From NCBI GenBank assembly GCA_024636395.1, contig JAGXHD010000095.1, positions 1-20,677 of the forward strand: a stretch of DNA of 20,677 nucleotides, in the 5' to 3' direction. Source of the DNA: Sulfitobacter sp. Its GTDB lineage: Bacteria; Pseudomonadota; Alphaproteobacteria; Rhodobacterales; Rhodobacteraceae. Below the pieces are notes generated by a model. The model was given only the letters and a program-made list of their open reading frames with translations, did no database searches and had not been told where the DNA came from. Each line of letters begins with the position of its first letter. Positions within the stretch are counted from its first letter, which is position 1. Shown here piece after piece: positions 14,681-20,677 of this stretch. Made by a program: the position numbers and the translations under genes.

Positions 14681-15202
14681 ATGACGAATACACGCCTCTC
14701 GCCTGAAAAATGGATCGCCGCAGGTTTCGACGCGCTTTGTGCCGATGGTCCGGCGAGTCTTGCGGCGGAGCCGATGGCCCGGCGACTTGGCACCACAAAG
14801 GGCTCGTTCTACTGGCATTTCAAAGATGTTCCAGCCTATCACCGCGCGCTCGTGCGGCAGTGGCATACGCTGGCTCTAGCCGATGTGGTGACGCGGCTGG
14901 AAAATACCGATACGCCAGACAAGGGGTTGAGCGCATTTGGCCATGCCCTGCTCGACAACCCGTTGGAGCCGGCCCTGCGGGTCTGGGCACAGACGGATAT
15001 CACAGTTGCGGCAAGCATCGCCGAAGTCGATGCCGAGCGCCTGACCTACATACAACATCTGCTCAACCAGTTCGGGCTCCGCAACCCCGCCTTCGCACAA
15101 TCAATCCTCGGCGCACTTGCGGGTCTGCCATTACTTAAGTCAGGATCTGAGTCCCACGCCGCCTTCGATGCGCTCGTCGATACGATTCTAGCACTAGCAT
15201 GA
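14681..15202 (+). CDS. TetR-family transcriptional regulator
   Basis: A 173-residue protein with an N-terminal TetR helix-turn-helix: LAAEPMARRLGTTKGSFYWH (27-46) followed by FKDVPAYHRALVRQW. The ligand-binding C-terminal part is divergent, so the effector is unknown. The frame could open at TTG 14645, but that codon lies in the loop of a strong hairpin; ATG 14681 gives the standard N-terminus, though no good ribosome site precedes it. Its stop overlaps the start of the lipoprotein gene by 4 bp (ATGA), so the two are coupled. It follows mcd on the same strand and might regulate it, which is inference from position. Confidence 0.85.
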   Translation: MTNTRLSPEKWIAAGFDALCADGPASLAAEPMARRLGTTKGSFYWHFKDVPAYHRALVRQWHTLALADVVTRLENTDTPDKGLSAFGHALLDNPLEPALRVWAQTDITVAASIAEVDAERLTYIQHLLNQFGLRNPAFAQSILGALAGLPLLKSGSESHAAFDALVDTILALA

Positions 15203-15594
15203 AACCGATCCTCCCCCTGATACTCCTTCTCGCGAGCCTCGCCGCCTGCCGCGGCGACGATCCGGCACGCGTCTATGACAACCCTGACCAGATCTGGACC
15301 TTGAAATCGATGGGCGGCGCGGCTTTTCCAGTCACCGCAACCCTCACTTTTCCCAAGTCAGGCGAAATCGCAGGGCAAGCGCCGTGCAATCGCTATTTCG
15401 GTGCGTTGAACGCGCCCTACCCCAGCTTCGAGACGGGCCCTATTGGAAGCACTCGCATGGCCTGTCCAGACATGGACGCAGAGCCCGCCTTTCTCCTTGC
15501 GCTGGAAGCCGCCACCACCGCACAGGTGGACGGCGACACGCTTACCCTCTCCAATTCGGATGGTCTGGAAATGGTCTTCACAGCAACCGACTGA
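15199..15594 (+). CDS. META-domain lipoprotein
   Basis: A 131-residue exported protein. A short hydrophobic signal (residues 3-16) ends in the lipobox L-A-A-C with Cys17 as the lipidation site, then Arg-Gly-Asp-Asp. The rest is one META/HslJ-type domain: WTLKSMGG, the CNRYFG motif (63-68) and TRMACP (85-90); Cys63 and Cys89 could form a disulfide. Arg at position +2 does not match the usual inner-membrane retention signal, so the outer membrane is the likelier destination. META proteins such as HslJ are linked to stress and drug resistance, function unclear. It overlaps the TetR gene by 4 bp at its start and the convergent recO by 17 bp at its end. Confidence 0.86.
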   Translation: MKPILPLILLLASLAACRGDDPARVYDNPDQIWTLKSMGGAAFPVTATLTFPKSGEIAGQAPCNRYFGALNAPYPSFETGPIGSTRMACPDMDAEPAFLLALEAATTAQVDGDTLTLSNSDGLEMVFTATD

Positions 15595-16303
15595 ACGCCT
15601 CTACGAACCGCGCCCGCGCTTCCGGCAACGGCTTGCCCCCCAGATCTGCTGCCAGATGCTCCGCCAGAAAATAGCCCGTGGTGCGAAAAGCGGCGAGGAT
15701 CTCCATATCATCCCCCGCGCCGATCCCGCGCAAAACGTCTGGCAACGGCAAAAGCCGCTCCGCCCAGTCCCCCGCACCCGCGCGCGAGACGGCACGTCCA
15801 GATTTGGGCGAAACATAAGCCAGCCCCTCTGTCGCCCCCGTCACTGCACAGCGCGTCAGATCGAGGCCGTACCCCAATTCTTCGAGCAGGCTAAGCTCCC
15901 AGCGCAAATAGGCCAGCGGCCACAACTCTCCCTGCCCCAGTAAATCCAGCAGCGCCTCCGTGCGGTGGTACAGCGGCCGATGCACCTCCCGCTCCGGCAG
16001 GCAGAAAGACACCAGCGCCGTCACCGCATTGAGGCCTGCCAGTGCCAGCCTGTCGCCCATCGCCACGGCCGCTCGGCTACGGACCGGCTCCACGCTAAAC
16101 GCGCCGATATGATCCTCTAGGCGCGCCCGCCATGTCAGATCAAGCTGCGCGCCCGGTTGCAGGATCGGCGCGATCTTCCGGCTGGTTCCGCCGCGCACCA
16201 CGCCCGAGTGGCGCCCCTGAGTCGGGGTAAACACCTCGATAATCGCCGATGTCTCCCCGTGGCGGCGCGAACTGAGCAATATTCCCTGATCGCGCCATTC
16301 CAT
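15578..16303 (-). CDS. recO: DNA repair protein RecO
   Basis: A 241-residue RecO, normal length. The N-terminal OB-fold (about 1-80) begins MEWRDQGILLSSRRHGETSA; the helical C-terminal part has LLEELGYGLDLTRCAVTG (about 139-156) and YVSPKSGRAVS. RecO anneals single strands and with RecR loads RecA at gaps in the RecFOR pathway. Of the zinc-finger cysteines in many RecO proteins only Cys152 remains, a common loss in this group. Its ATG shares one base with the stop of the DUF1491 gene (TGATG), so the two are coupled. Its 3' end overlaps the end of the convergent lipoprotein gene by 17 bp. Confidence 0.94.
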   Translation of the reverse strand: MEWRDQGILLSSRRHGETSAIIEVFTPTQGRHSGVVRGGTSRKIAPILQPGAQLDLTWRARLEDHIGAFSVEPVRSRAAVAMGDRLALAGLNAVTALVSFCLPEREVHRPLYHRTEALLDLLGQGELWPLAYLRWELSLLEELGYGLDLTRCAVTGATEGLAYVSPKSGRAVSRAGAGDWAERLLPLPDVLRGIGAGDDMEILAAFRTTGYFLAEHLAADLGGKPLPEARARFVEAFSRLL

Positions 16304-16632
16304 CAGGTCAGCCCCTCCTGATCGAGCAAATGCCGCCCGGCGCGGTCTTCTACTTCGATCACCCAGAGATCGCGATCAAACGCGCGCTGTTTTCCAACAG
16401 CCTCGTCAACATCCCGCTCAGCCCCCTTGGCAAGTTCGACCCAGACACGCTCCCCGCTCATCAGATCAAACGAACGCTGGAACAAGACCGCATTCCCGTC
16501 GAGCGTGGCGAGCTTCACCAGCACTGCGCCACCGGTATCGTCCCCATGCGCTACGACAAACGCGGGAATATCGAACATCCGCAACCGCGCCAGATAGGCA
16601 TCAACCCAGAATCGCGCCGTCAGCCGGGCCAC
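16303..16632 (-). CDS. DUF1491 family protein
   Basis: A 109-residue protein beginning with ARLTARFWVDAYLARLRMF and ending in a region with DRDLWVIEVEDRAGRHLL, typical of the DUF1491 family found between era and recO in alphaproteobacteria. Function unknown; there is no signal peptide or membrane segment. The start is GTG at 16632, with AAGGG about eight bases upstream. It lies 64 bp after era and overlaps recO by one base, suggesting cotranscription with the housekeeping genes. Confidence 0.86.
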   Translation of the reverse strand: MARLTARFWVDAYLARLRMFDIPAFVVAHGDDTGGAVLVKLATLDGNAVLFQRSFDLMSGERVWVELAKGAERDVDEAVGKQRAFDRDLWVIEVEDRAGRHLLDQEGLT

Positions 16633-16696
16633 GACGCGACACCCTTCGTTTGGCCTTTAAACTCAATTCCAGACCAGCCCCGTGCGCGCACGAGCG

Positions 16697-17641
16697 TCAC
16701 TGGTTGCCGTCCTTGAACTCCAGCCCCATCTCGGAGTACCGCTCGGATTCCTCCAGCCAGTTGGGCCGCACCTTCACCTGCAGGAACAGATGGATCTTGC
16801 GCCCCAGAAACGCCTCCATTTCCTCACGCGCTGCCTTGCCCACGGCCTTGATCGTCTCGCCTTTGTTGCCCAGCACGATGCCCTTGTGACCATCGCGCAC
16901 GACATAGATCAGCTGGTCGATCCGCGCAGAGCCATCCTTGCGCTCTTCCCATTTCTCGGTTTCCACCGTCATCTGGTAGGGCAACTCCTGATGCAGGCGC
17001 AGCGTCAGCTTCTCTCGCGTCATCTCCGCCGCAATCATCCGCATCGGCAGATCCGCGATCTGGTCCTCGGGATAAAGCCACGGGCTTAGCGGTACTTCTC
17101 CCGCCAGCCAGCCCTTCAGCACCTCGACCCCGTGGCCTCGCTCCGCCGAAATCATGAAAGTCTCGATAAAGGGATAAGCCTCGTTGAGCTTGGCACTCAA
17201 CCCCAGCAGCACGGGCGCCTCGACACGGTCTATCTTGTTGATTGCAAGCGCCACGCGCACGCCGTCACCCAACTCAGTCAAACGCTCAAGAATCCGCTTC
17301 ACACCATCGCTCACGCCACGGTTCGCCTCAACCAGCAGCACGACCACATCCGCGTCCGTCGCCCCACCCCATGCGGCGGCCACCATCGCGCGGTCCAGCC
17401 TGCGCTTGGGCTCGAACAGCCCCGGCGTATCCACGAATACGATCTGGCTCTGCCCATGCATCGCAACGCCGCGAATCCGCGCCCGTGTCGTCTGAACCTT
17501 ATGCGTCACGATCGAGACCTTGGCCCCCACCATCCGGTTGAGCAGCGTCGATTTGCCCGCGTTCGGCTCCCCGATGAGTGCGACAAACCCCGCGCGGGTC
17601 GGTTCATCAGCCTGTGCCGCGTCGATGGGAGTATCCGTCAT
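16697..17641 (-). CDS. era: GTPase Era
   Basis: A 314-residue Era. The GTPase motifs are G1 GEPNAGKS (24-31), G3 DTPG (71-74) and G4 NKID (135-138); the C-terminal KH domain carries VRDGHKGIVLGNKGETIK, with the RNA-binding GxxG-like loop. Era binds 16S rRNA near its 3' end and checks assembly of the 30S subunit. A 15-residue acidic N-terminal tail precedes the GTPase domain. The start overlaps the rnc stop by 4 bp (ATGA), the widespread rnc-era coupling. A 64-bp gap with no recognisable feature separates it from the DUF1491 gene. Confidence 0.97.
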   Translation of the reverse strand: MTDTPIDAAQADEPTRAGFVALIGEPNAGKSTLLNRMVGAKVSIVTHKVQTTRARIRGVAMHGQSQIVFVDTPGLFEPKRRLDRAMVAAAWGGATDADVVVLLVEANRGVSDGVKRILERLTELGDGVRVALAINKIDRVEAPVLLGLSAKLNEAYPFIETFMISAERGHGVEVLKGWLAGEVPLSPWLYPEDQIADLPMRMIAAEMTREKLTLRLHQELPYQMTVETEKWEERKDGSARIDQLIYVVRDGHKGIVLGNKGETIKAVGKAAREEMEAFLGRKIHLFLQVKVRPNWLEESERYSEMGLEFKDGNQ

Positions 17642-18324
17642 GTGTCTTGCTCCAATTGCGCCAGCAGCGATTGCGCGGCGTCCTGTTCGGCGGCGCGTTT
17701 CGCCCCTGCCGTCGCACTCGCCGTCTCACCCGTCGAGAGCTTGGCAGCGATGGTAAATATCGGCGCGTGATCGGGTCCACTACGCTTGGTCAGCACATAG
17801 GCAGGCGGCTCCAGTCCCCGCGCCTGAGCCCATTCCTGCAAGGCAGTCTTGGCATCGCGGGCATCATCTTTCACAGAGGTCGTGCGCGTGCCCCAAAGCC
17901 GCAGGATCATCGCCCGCGCCGCGTCGAAGCCGCCATCGACATAGACGGCTGCAATCACTGCCTCCATTGCGTCGCCCAAAAGCGCCTGCTTGCGCCGACC
18001 ACCAGACAGCATCTCGGAGCGCCCCAGGCGCAGCACCGCACCGATATCGATTTCGCGCGCAACATCGGCGCAGGCTTCCTTGCGCACAAGAGCATTGAAA
18101 CGCGGCGCGAGCTGCCCCTCGGAGGCTTGGGTATCGAGGTTCAACAACGCTTCGGCCATCACAAGCCCCAGCACACGGTCGCCCAGAAATTCCAGCCGCT
18201 GGTTGTCGTCACGGTTGGGCGTCGACATCGACGCATGGGTTATGGCTTCGTTCAGCAGTCTTGGCGTCTGGAAAGTATAGCCCAGCCGCGCTTGAAACGC
18301 TTTGAGTTCCGCCGACAGCTTCAC
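17638..18324 (-). CDS. rnc: Ribonuclease III
   Basis: A 228-residue RNase III. The signature NQRLEFLGDRVLGL spans 41-54, with catalytic Glu45 and Asp49, and Asp118 and Glu121 complete the metal site; a double-stranded-RNA-binding domain fills about 155-225. It cuts rRNA precursors and structured mRNAs. The frame is open to 18357, but GTG 18324 has AAAGGG (18330-18335) five bases upstream, overlaps the lepB stop by exactly 4 bp (GTGA) and gives the usual length, so it is chosen over the longer form that would run 37 bp into lepB. It overlaps era by 4 bp. Confidence 0.95.
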   Translation of the reverse strand: MKLSAELKAFQARLGYTFQTPRLLNEAITHASMSTPNRDDNQRLEFLGDRVLGLVMAEALLNLDTQASEGQLAPRFNALVRKEACADVAREIDIGAVLRLGRSEMLSGGRRKQALLGDAMEAVIAAVYVDGGFDAARAMILRLWGTRTTSVKDDARDAKTALQEWAQARGLEPPAYVLTKRSGPDHAPIFTIAAKLSTGETASATAGAKRAAEQDAAQSLLAQLEQDT

Positions 18325-19157
18325 TTGATCCCTTTGAAGAAACGATCGCTGCGCCATGTCCAGAAGAACAGCATAGAGCGCCCACCTGAGCTGAACACGA
18401 TCCGGTCCGCACGCCCGATCAGATTCTCGTAGGGCACGAAGCCCACGCCACCCGCCGCCTGTGCCAAACGGCTATCGGCGGAATTGTCACGGTTATCACC
18501 CATGAAGAAGTAGTTGCCCGCAGGCACCGTATAGACGCCCGTCCGGTCCGAAGACTGCGGTCCGATATTGAGGACCGCATAGCTCACCCCATTGGGCAGC
18601 GTCTCGATAAAGCGTTCCTTGCTGCAAATCCCACCTTGACCTACGGCCCCGTTGGCGCAGCGCGGGCGCAGCCCCTGTGGGCCCTGAAGCTCCATCAGCT
18701 CGTCAAAAGTGCCGTCACGCTCTTGCTGCACAGGCTCTCCGTTGATCTGGACAATCCCGTTGGTCACCTGGATCCGGTCCCCCGGCAGACCGATCAGCCG
18801 TTTGATATAGTCGCGCCCGGTCGTGGGATGGCGAAACACCACCACATCGCCGCGGTCGGGCTCACCACCCCAAAGTCGTGTATTGTCGCCGTCAAAAACA
18901 CCGCAGAGCTTTTGCGCATCTATGTTGATGCCGATGCCGGGCAGGATCACACTGGGGCAAGACGCATAGGAATAGCCGTAGGCCATCTTGTTCACGAACA
19001 AGAAATCACCGATCAGCAGTGTCTCCTTCATAGAGCCCGAAGGAATCCAGAAGGGCTGGAAGAACAGGGTGCGGAACACGCCGGCAATCAACAGGGCATA
19101 CACAACTGTCTTGATCGTTTCGACAAACGCGTTGCCCGTGGTTTCCGTCTTGGCCAT
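18321..19157 (-). CDS. lepB: Signal peptidase I
   Basis: A 278-residue membrane serine protease of the Ser/Lys dyad type. One transmembrane segment lies at about 16-34, directly followed by IPSGSMKETLLIGD with catalytic Ser42; the general base is Lys119 in DYIKRLIGLPGD; the third box is FMGDNRDNSADSR. It cleaves signal peptides of exported proteins at the periplasmic face. The frame is open to 19214, but ATG 19157 has AGGAG about six bases upstream and gives the standard N-terminus. Two cysteines (67 and 85) in the insert after the catalytic serine may form a disulfide, as in other alphaproteobacterial forms. It is coupled to rnc by a 4-bp overlap. Confidence 0.96.
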   Translation of the reverse strand: MAKTETTGNAFVETIKTVVYALLIAGVFRTLFFQPFWIPSGSMKETLLIGDFLFVNKMAYGYSYASCPSVILPGIGINIDAQKLCGVFDGDNTRLWGGEPDRGDVVVFRHPTTGRDYIKRLIGLPGDRIQVTNGIVQINGEPVQQERDGTFDELMELQGPQGLRPRCANGAVGQGGICSKERFIETLPNGVSYAVLNIGPQSSDRTGVYTVPAGNYFFMGDNRDNSADSRLAQAAGGVGFVPYENLIGRADRIVFSSGGRSMLFFWTWRSDRFFKGIK

Positions 19158-19230
19158 GCGGCGCTCCTGTTTCACTGGTCCTCGGTACATGCGCAGGGCG
19201 GCGCGCAGTGTCAAGGTCGCAGGCTGCCTC

Positions 19231-19632
19231 TCAGACGACGGGCCGCGCTTCGATCACCACGAATGCCTGCGCCCAGGGATGATCGTCCGTCAACGTCACA
19301 TGAATGATCGCCTCATGCCCTGCCGGGGTCATCGCAGCCAAACGCTCCGCGGCCCAGCCCGTGACCTCCATCACCGGCTGGCCCGTGCGCAGATTACTCA
19401 CCGCCATATCGCGCCAGCTGATGCCCATCCGTAGGCCTGTTCCAAGCGCTTTGGAGCAGGCCTCCTTGGCGGCCCAGCGTTTGGCATATGTGCCTGCAAC
19501 ATCGCGCCGCCGCTCCGCCTTGGCCTGCTCCACCTCGGTGAACACGCGGTTGCGGAACCTGTCGCCAAACCGGTCGAGCGTGCCTTGGATCCGCTCGATA
19601 TTCGCGAGATCCGTGCCGATGCCCAGTATCAT
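19231..19632 (-). CDS. acpS: Holo-[acyl-carrier-protein] synthase
   Basis: A 133-residue AcpS, normal length. GIGTDLANIERI holds metal ligand Asp8, and KRWAAKEACSKALGTG holds Glu57, the second ligand and part of the CoA site. It moves 4'-phosphopantetheine from CoA to the serine of acyl carrier protein, switching on fatty acid synthesis. ATG 19632 follows the hydrolase stop by 4 bp and is preceded by a G-rich ribosome site. A 73-bp gap separates it from lepB. The acpS-lepB-rnc-era order is common in alphaproteobacteria. Confidence 0.95.
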   Translation of the reverse strand: MILGIGTDLANIERIQGTLDRFGDRFRNRVFTEVEQAKAERRRDVAGTYAKRWAAKEACSKALGTGLRMGISWRDMAVSNLRTGQPVMEVTGWAAERLAAMTPAGHEAIIHVTLTDDHPWAQAFVVIEARPVV

Positions 19633-19636
19633 CGTT

Positions 19637-20677
19637 CTACCCCCCTGCCGACAAAAACGGAAAACTCACGCCAAGCGCCCAAGCGAGGATCAGACCAAGC
19701 CCCACGCCTGAAGTGGCAGGTCCACAGCGCAGCGCAACCCAGCGCCCCATCAGCCCGAACACCACATAAAACAGCACCATCACCGGCGCGATCAGGATAA
19801 GAAAAAACAGCCCCTCGAAGTCGAGCGTGACCGCAAGCGCCAGCGAGGCGAAGAAACAGATTCTCAGCAACCACCGCTGCCAGATCGGCGCCTGTCCGCC
19901 GCATGTGGCAAGCGCGTCCGCCAGCATGAAAGGCAGCGTGCCGATGCACAGCGCCGCGATCACCCACAGACGCTCCGGGATCGGAACGAAATTCGCGCCG
20001 TAGCGATCGAGCGCCAAGCCGAAAGCCCCCAGCCCCCAGACCAGCAGCGCCAGCACACCAGCAGCAGAAATCGCACCGGGTCGAACGCCCATCCCCCACA
20101 GCACGGCCAGCCCGAGCACGCCCTGAATAAACAGATGCAGCGCCAGATAATCCGCGACCAGTACGGGCAGCAAATTGGGGTTGAGCCATGTCGCCAGCAG
20201 CGGCGCCGCCAGCGCAGGTCCGATGGCCACGGCCCAGATCTGCCGCGCGCTCAATTGTTCTGTCACGCCGACACTCCGGGGCACCACCCGCGCCAGCGGT
20301 CGCGCGAGTGCCACGATGCCAGCCAGCAGCCCGAGCAGCCACCAGCCGCTTGCCGGAGTGTCCGTCTCACCGTCCCGCCCGAACGCACGATTGAACCACG
20401 CCAGCGTACTTTGCTGTGCAGCGCGGCTATGCAGGATCGATACATGCTCGGTCAGCGGCGCAAATTCCGCCTTGCGCACCACATCACCGCTGCGCACCAG
20501 ATCACCCTCAGCCGCTGCCGGATCGATCATGCGCACGGCCTCCAGCCCGAAGGCACGCAGCCGCCCCTCCCACTGGCCTGCGATTAGGTTCATATCCGCA
20601 GGTTCCCGGTCAGTGACCGCCCCCGAAAACGCCGATAGCAGCACCAGCGGGCCGATGTCAGCCCGTCGGTCCTGTGC
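19637..20677 (-). CDS. Alpha/beta hydrolase fused to a multi-spanning membrane domain (5' truncated by window)
   Basis: The frame is open to the right edge of the window; 346 residues are visible, ending at TAG 19637-19639. The first about 95 look like the end of an alpha/beta hydrolase: GPLVLLSAFSGAVTD, GQWEGRLRAFGLEAV, GDVVRKAEF and TEHVSILHS, where His78 of the visible part is a candidate catalytic histidine. Then come about eight hydrophobic segments (about 110-346) typical of an integral membrane domain. The nucleophile region lies outside, so the activity cannot be judged; lipid or ester hydrolysis at the membrane is a guess. An internal GTG at 20644 is not needed as a start because the frame continues. 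It ends 4 bp before acpS. Confidence 0.72.
   Translation of the reverse strand, partial: AQDRRADIGPLVLLSAFSGAVTDREPADMNLIAGQWEGRLRAFGLEAVRMIDPAAAEGDLVRSGDVVRKAEFAPLTEHVSILHSRAAQQSTLAWFNRAFGRDGETDTPASGWWLLGLLAGIVALARPLARVVPRSVGVTEQLSARQIWAVAIGPALAAPLLATWLNPNLLPVLVADYLALHLFIQGVLGLAVLWGMGVRPGAISAAGVLALLVWGLGAFGLALDRYGANFVPIPERLWVIAALCIGTLPFMLADALATCGGQAPIWQRWLLRICFFASLALAVTLDFEGLFFLILIAPVMVLFYVVFGLMGRWVALRCGPATSGVGLGLILAWALGVSFPFLSAGG

Noticed and set aside
16633..16696. Possible terminator or small gene between era and the DUF1491 gene
   Set aside because: No stem-loop with a T-run and no supported reading frame was found in the 64 bases.
17578..18432. A 284-codon plus-strand frame opposite rnc and era
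   Set aside because: It is antisense to two certain genes and Arg/His/Gln-rich, a shadow frame.
19629..20342. A 237-codon minus-strand frame overlapping the hydrolase-membrane gene
   Set aside because: It is Ala/Gly/Arg-rich without motifs; the alternative frame has clear membrane segments and hydrolase motifs and continues to the window edge.

Overview
The window (about 60% G+C by eye) is chromosomal DNA from an alphaproteobacterium, most likely a member of the Rhodobacterales/Roseobacter group. This rests on protein families and gene order: a short HprK joined to RapZ, an EIIA-Man protein and HPr; chvG-chvI facing pckA; a methylsuccinyl-CoA dehydrogenase of the ethylmalonyl-CoA pathway; and the compact block recO-DUF1491-era-rnc-lepB-acpS. 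No tRNA, rRNA, insertion sequence, prophage or CRISPR array was recognised.

Layout. 1-2339: the 3' end of etfA with a strong terminator, a minus-strand DUF6473-type protein of unknown role, and hbd (3-hydroxybutyryl-CoA dehydrogenase). 2343-7698 (minus strand, transcribed right to left): chvI, chvG, hprK, rapZ, a PTS EIIA-Man protein, HPr and a lysophospholipid-acyltransferase-like protein; gaps are at most 19 bp and several junctions overlap by 4 bp, so this looks like one operon. 7699-8101 is a 403-bp divergent control region rich in small palindromes. 8102-9700: pckA, ending in a bidirectional terminator. 9759-11450 (minus): a GNAT/LuxI-like protein and an unusual LysR-type regulator. 11602-11964: a PhrR/PraR-type XRE regulator. 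11965-12732 (minus): a TauE/SafE exporter. 12878-15594 (plus): mcd, a TetR regulator and a META-domain lipoprotein. 15578-20677 (minus): the housekeeping block recO, DUF1491, era, rnc, lepB, acpS, then a truncated membrane-fused alpha/beta hydrolase.

How the genes fit together. Much of the left and centre concerns two-carbon and C4 carbon use. Mcd oxidises methylsuccinyl-CoA in the ethylmalonyl-CoA pathway and, like other acyl-CoA dehydrogenases, should pass electrons to ETF (etfA at the left edge). Hbd handles the C4-CoA intermediate, and PckA converts oxaloacetate to PEP for gluconeogenesis. The ChvG/ChvI two-component system and the regulatory PTS (HprK, HPr with both His15 and Ser46, EIIA) sit directly beside pckA and probably link envelope/acid sensing and PEP supply to central carbon flux. 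The right-hand block covers RNA processing, ribosome assembly, signal peptide cleavage, ACP activation and recombination repair.

The least explained part is 9759-11601: a GNAT-fold protein with a region reminiscent of acyl-homoserine-lactone synthases, next to a LysR-type protein whose C-terminal part does not look like the usual effector domain, with a shared TACCCGC motif and AT-rich repeats between genes. It is the best candidate here for an undescribed signalling or regulatory module, but this is inference from sequence alone.
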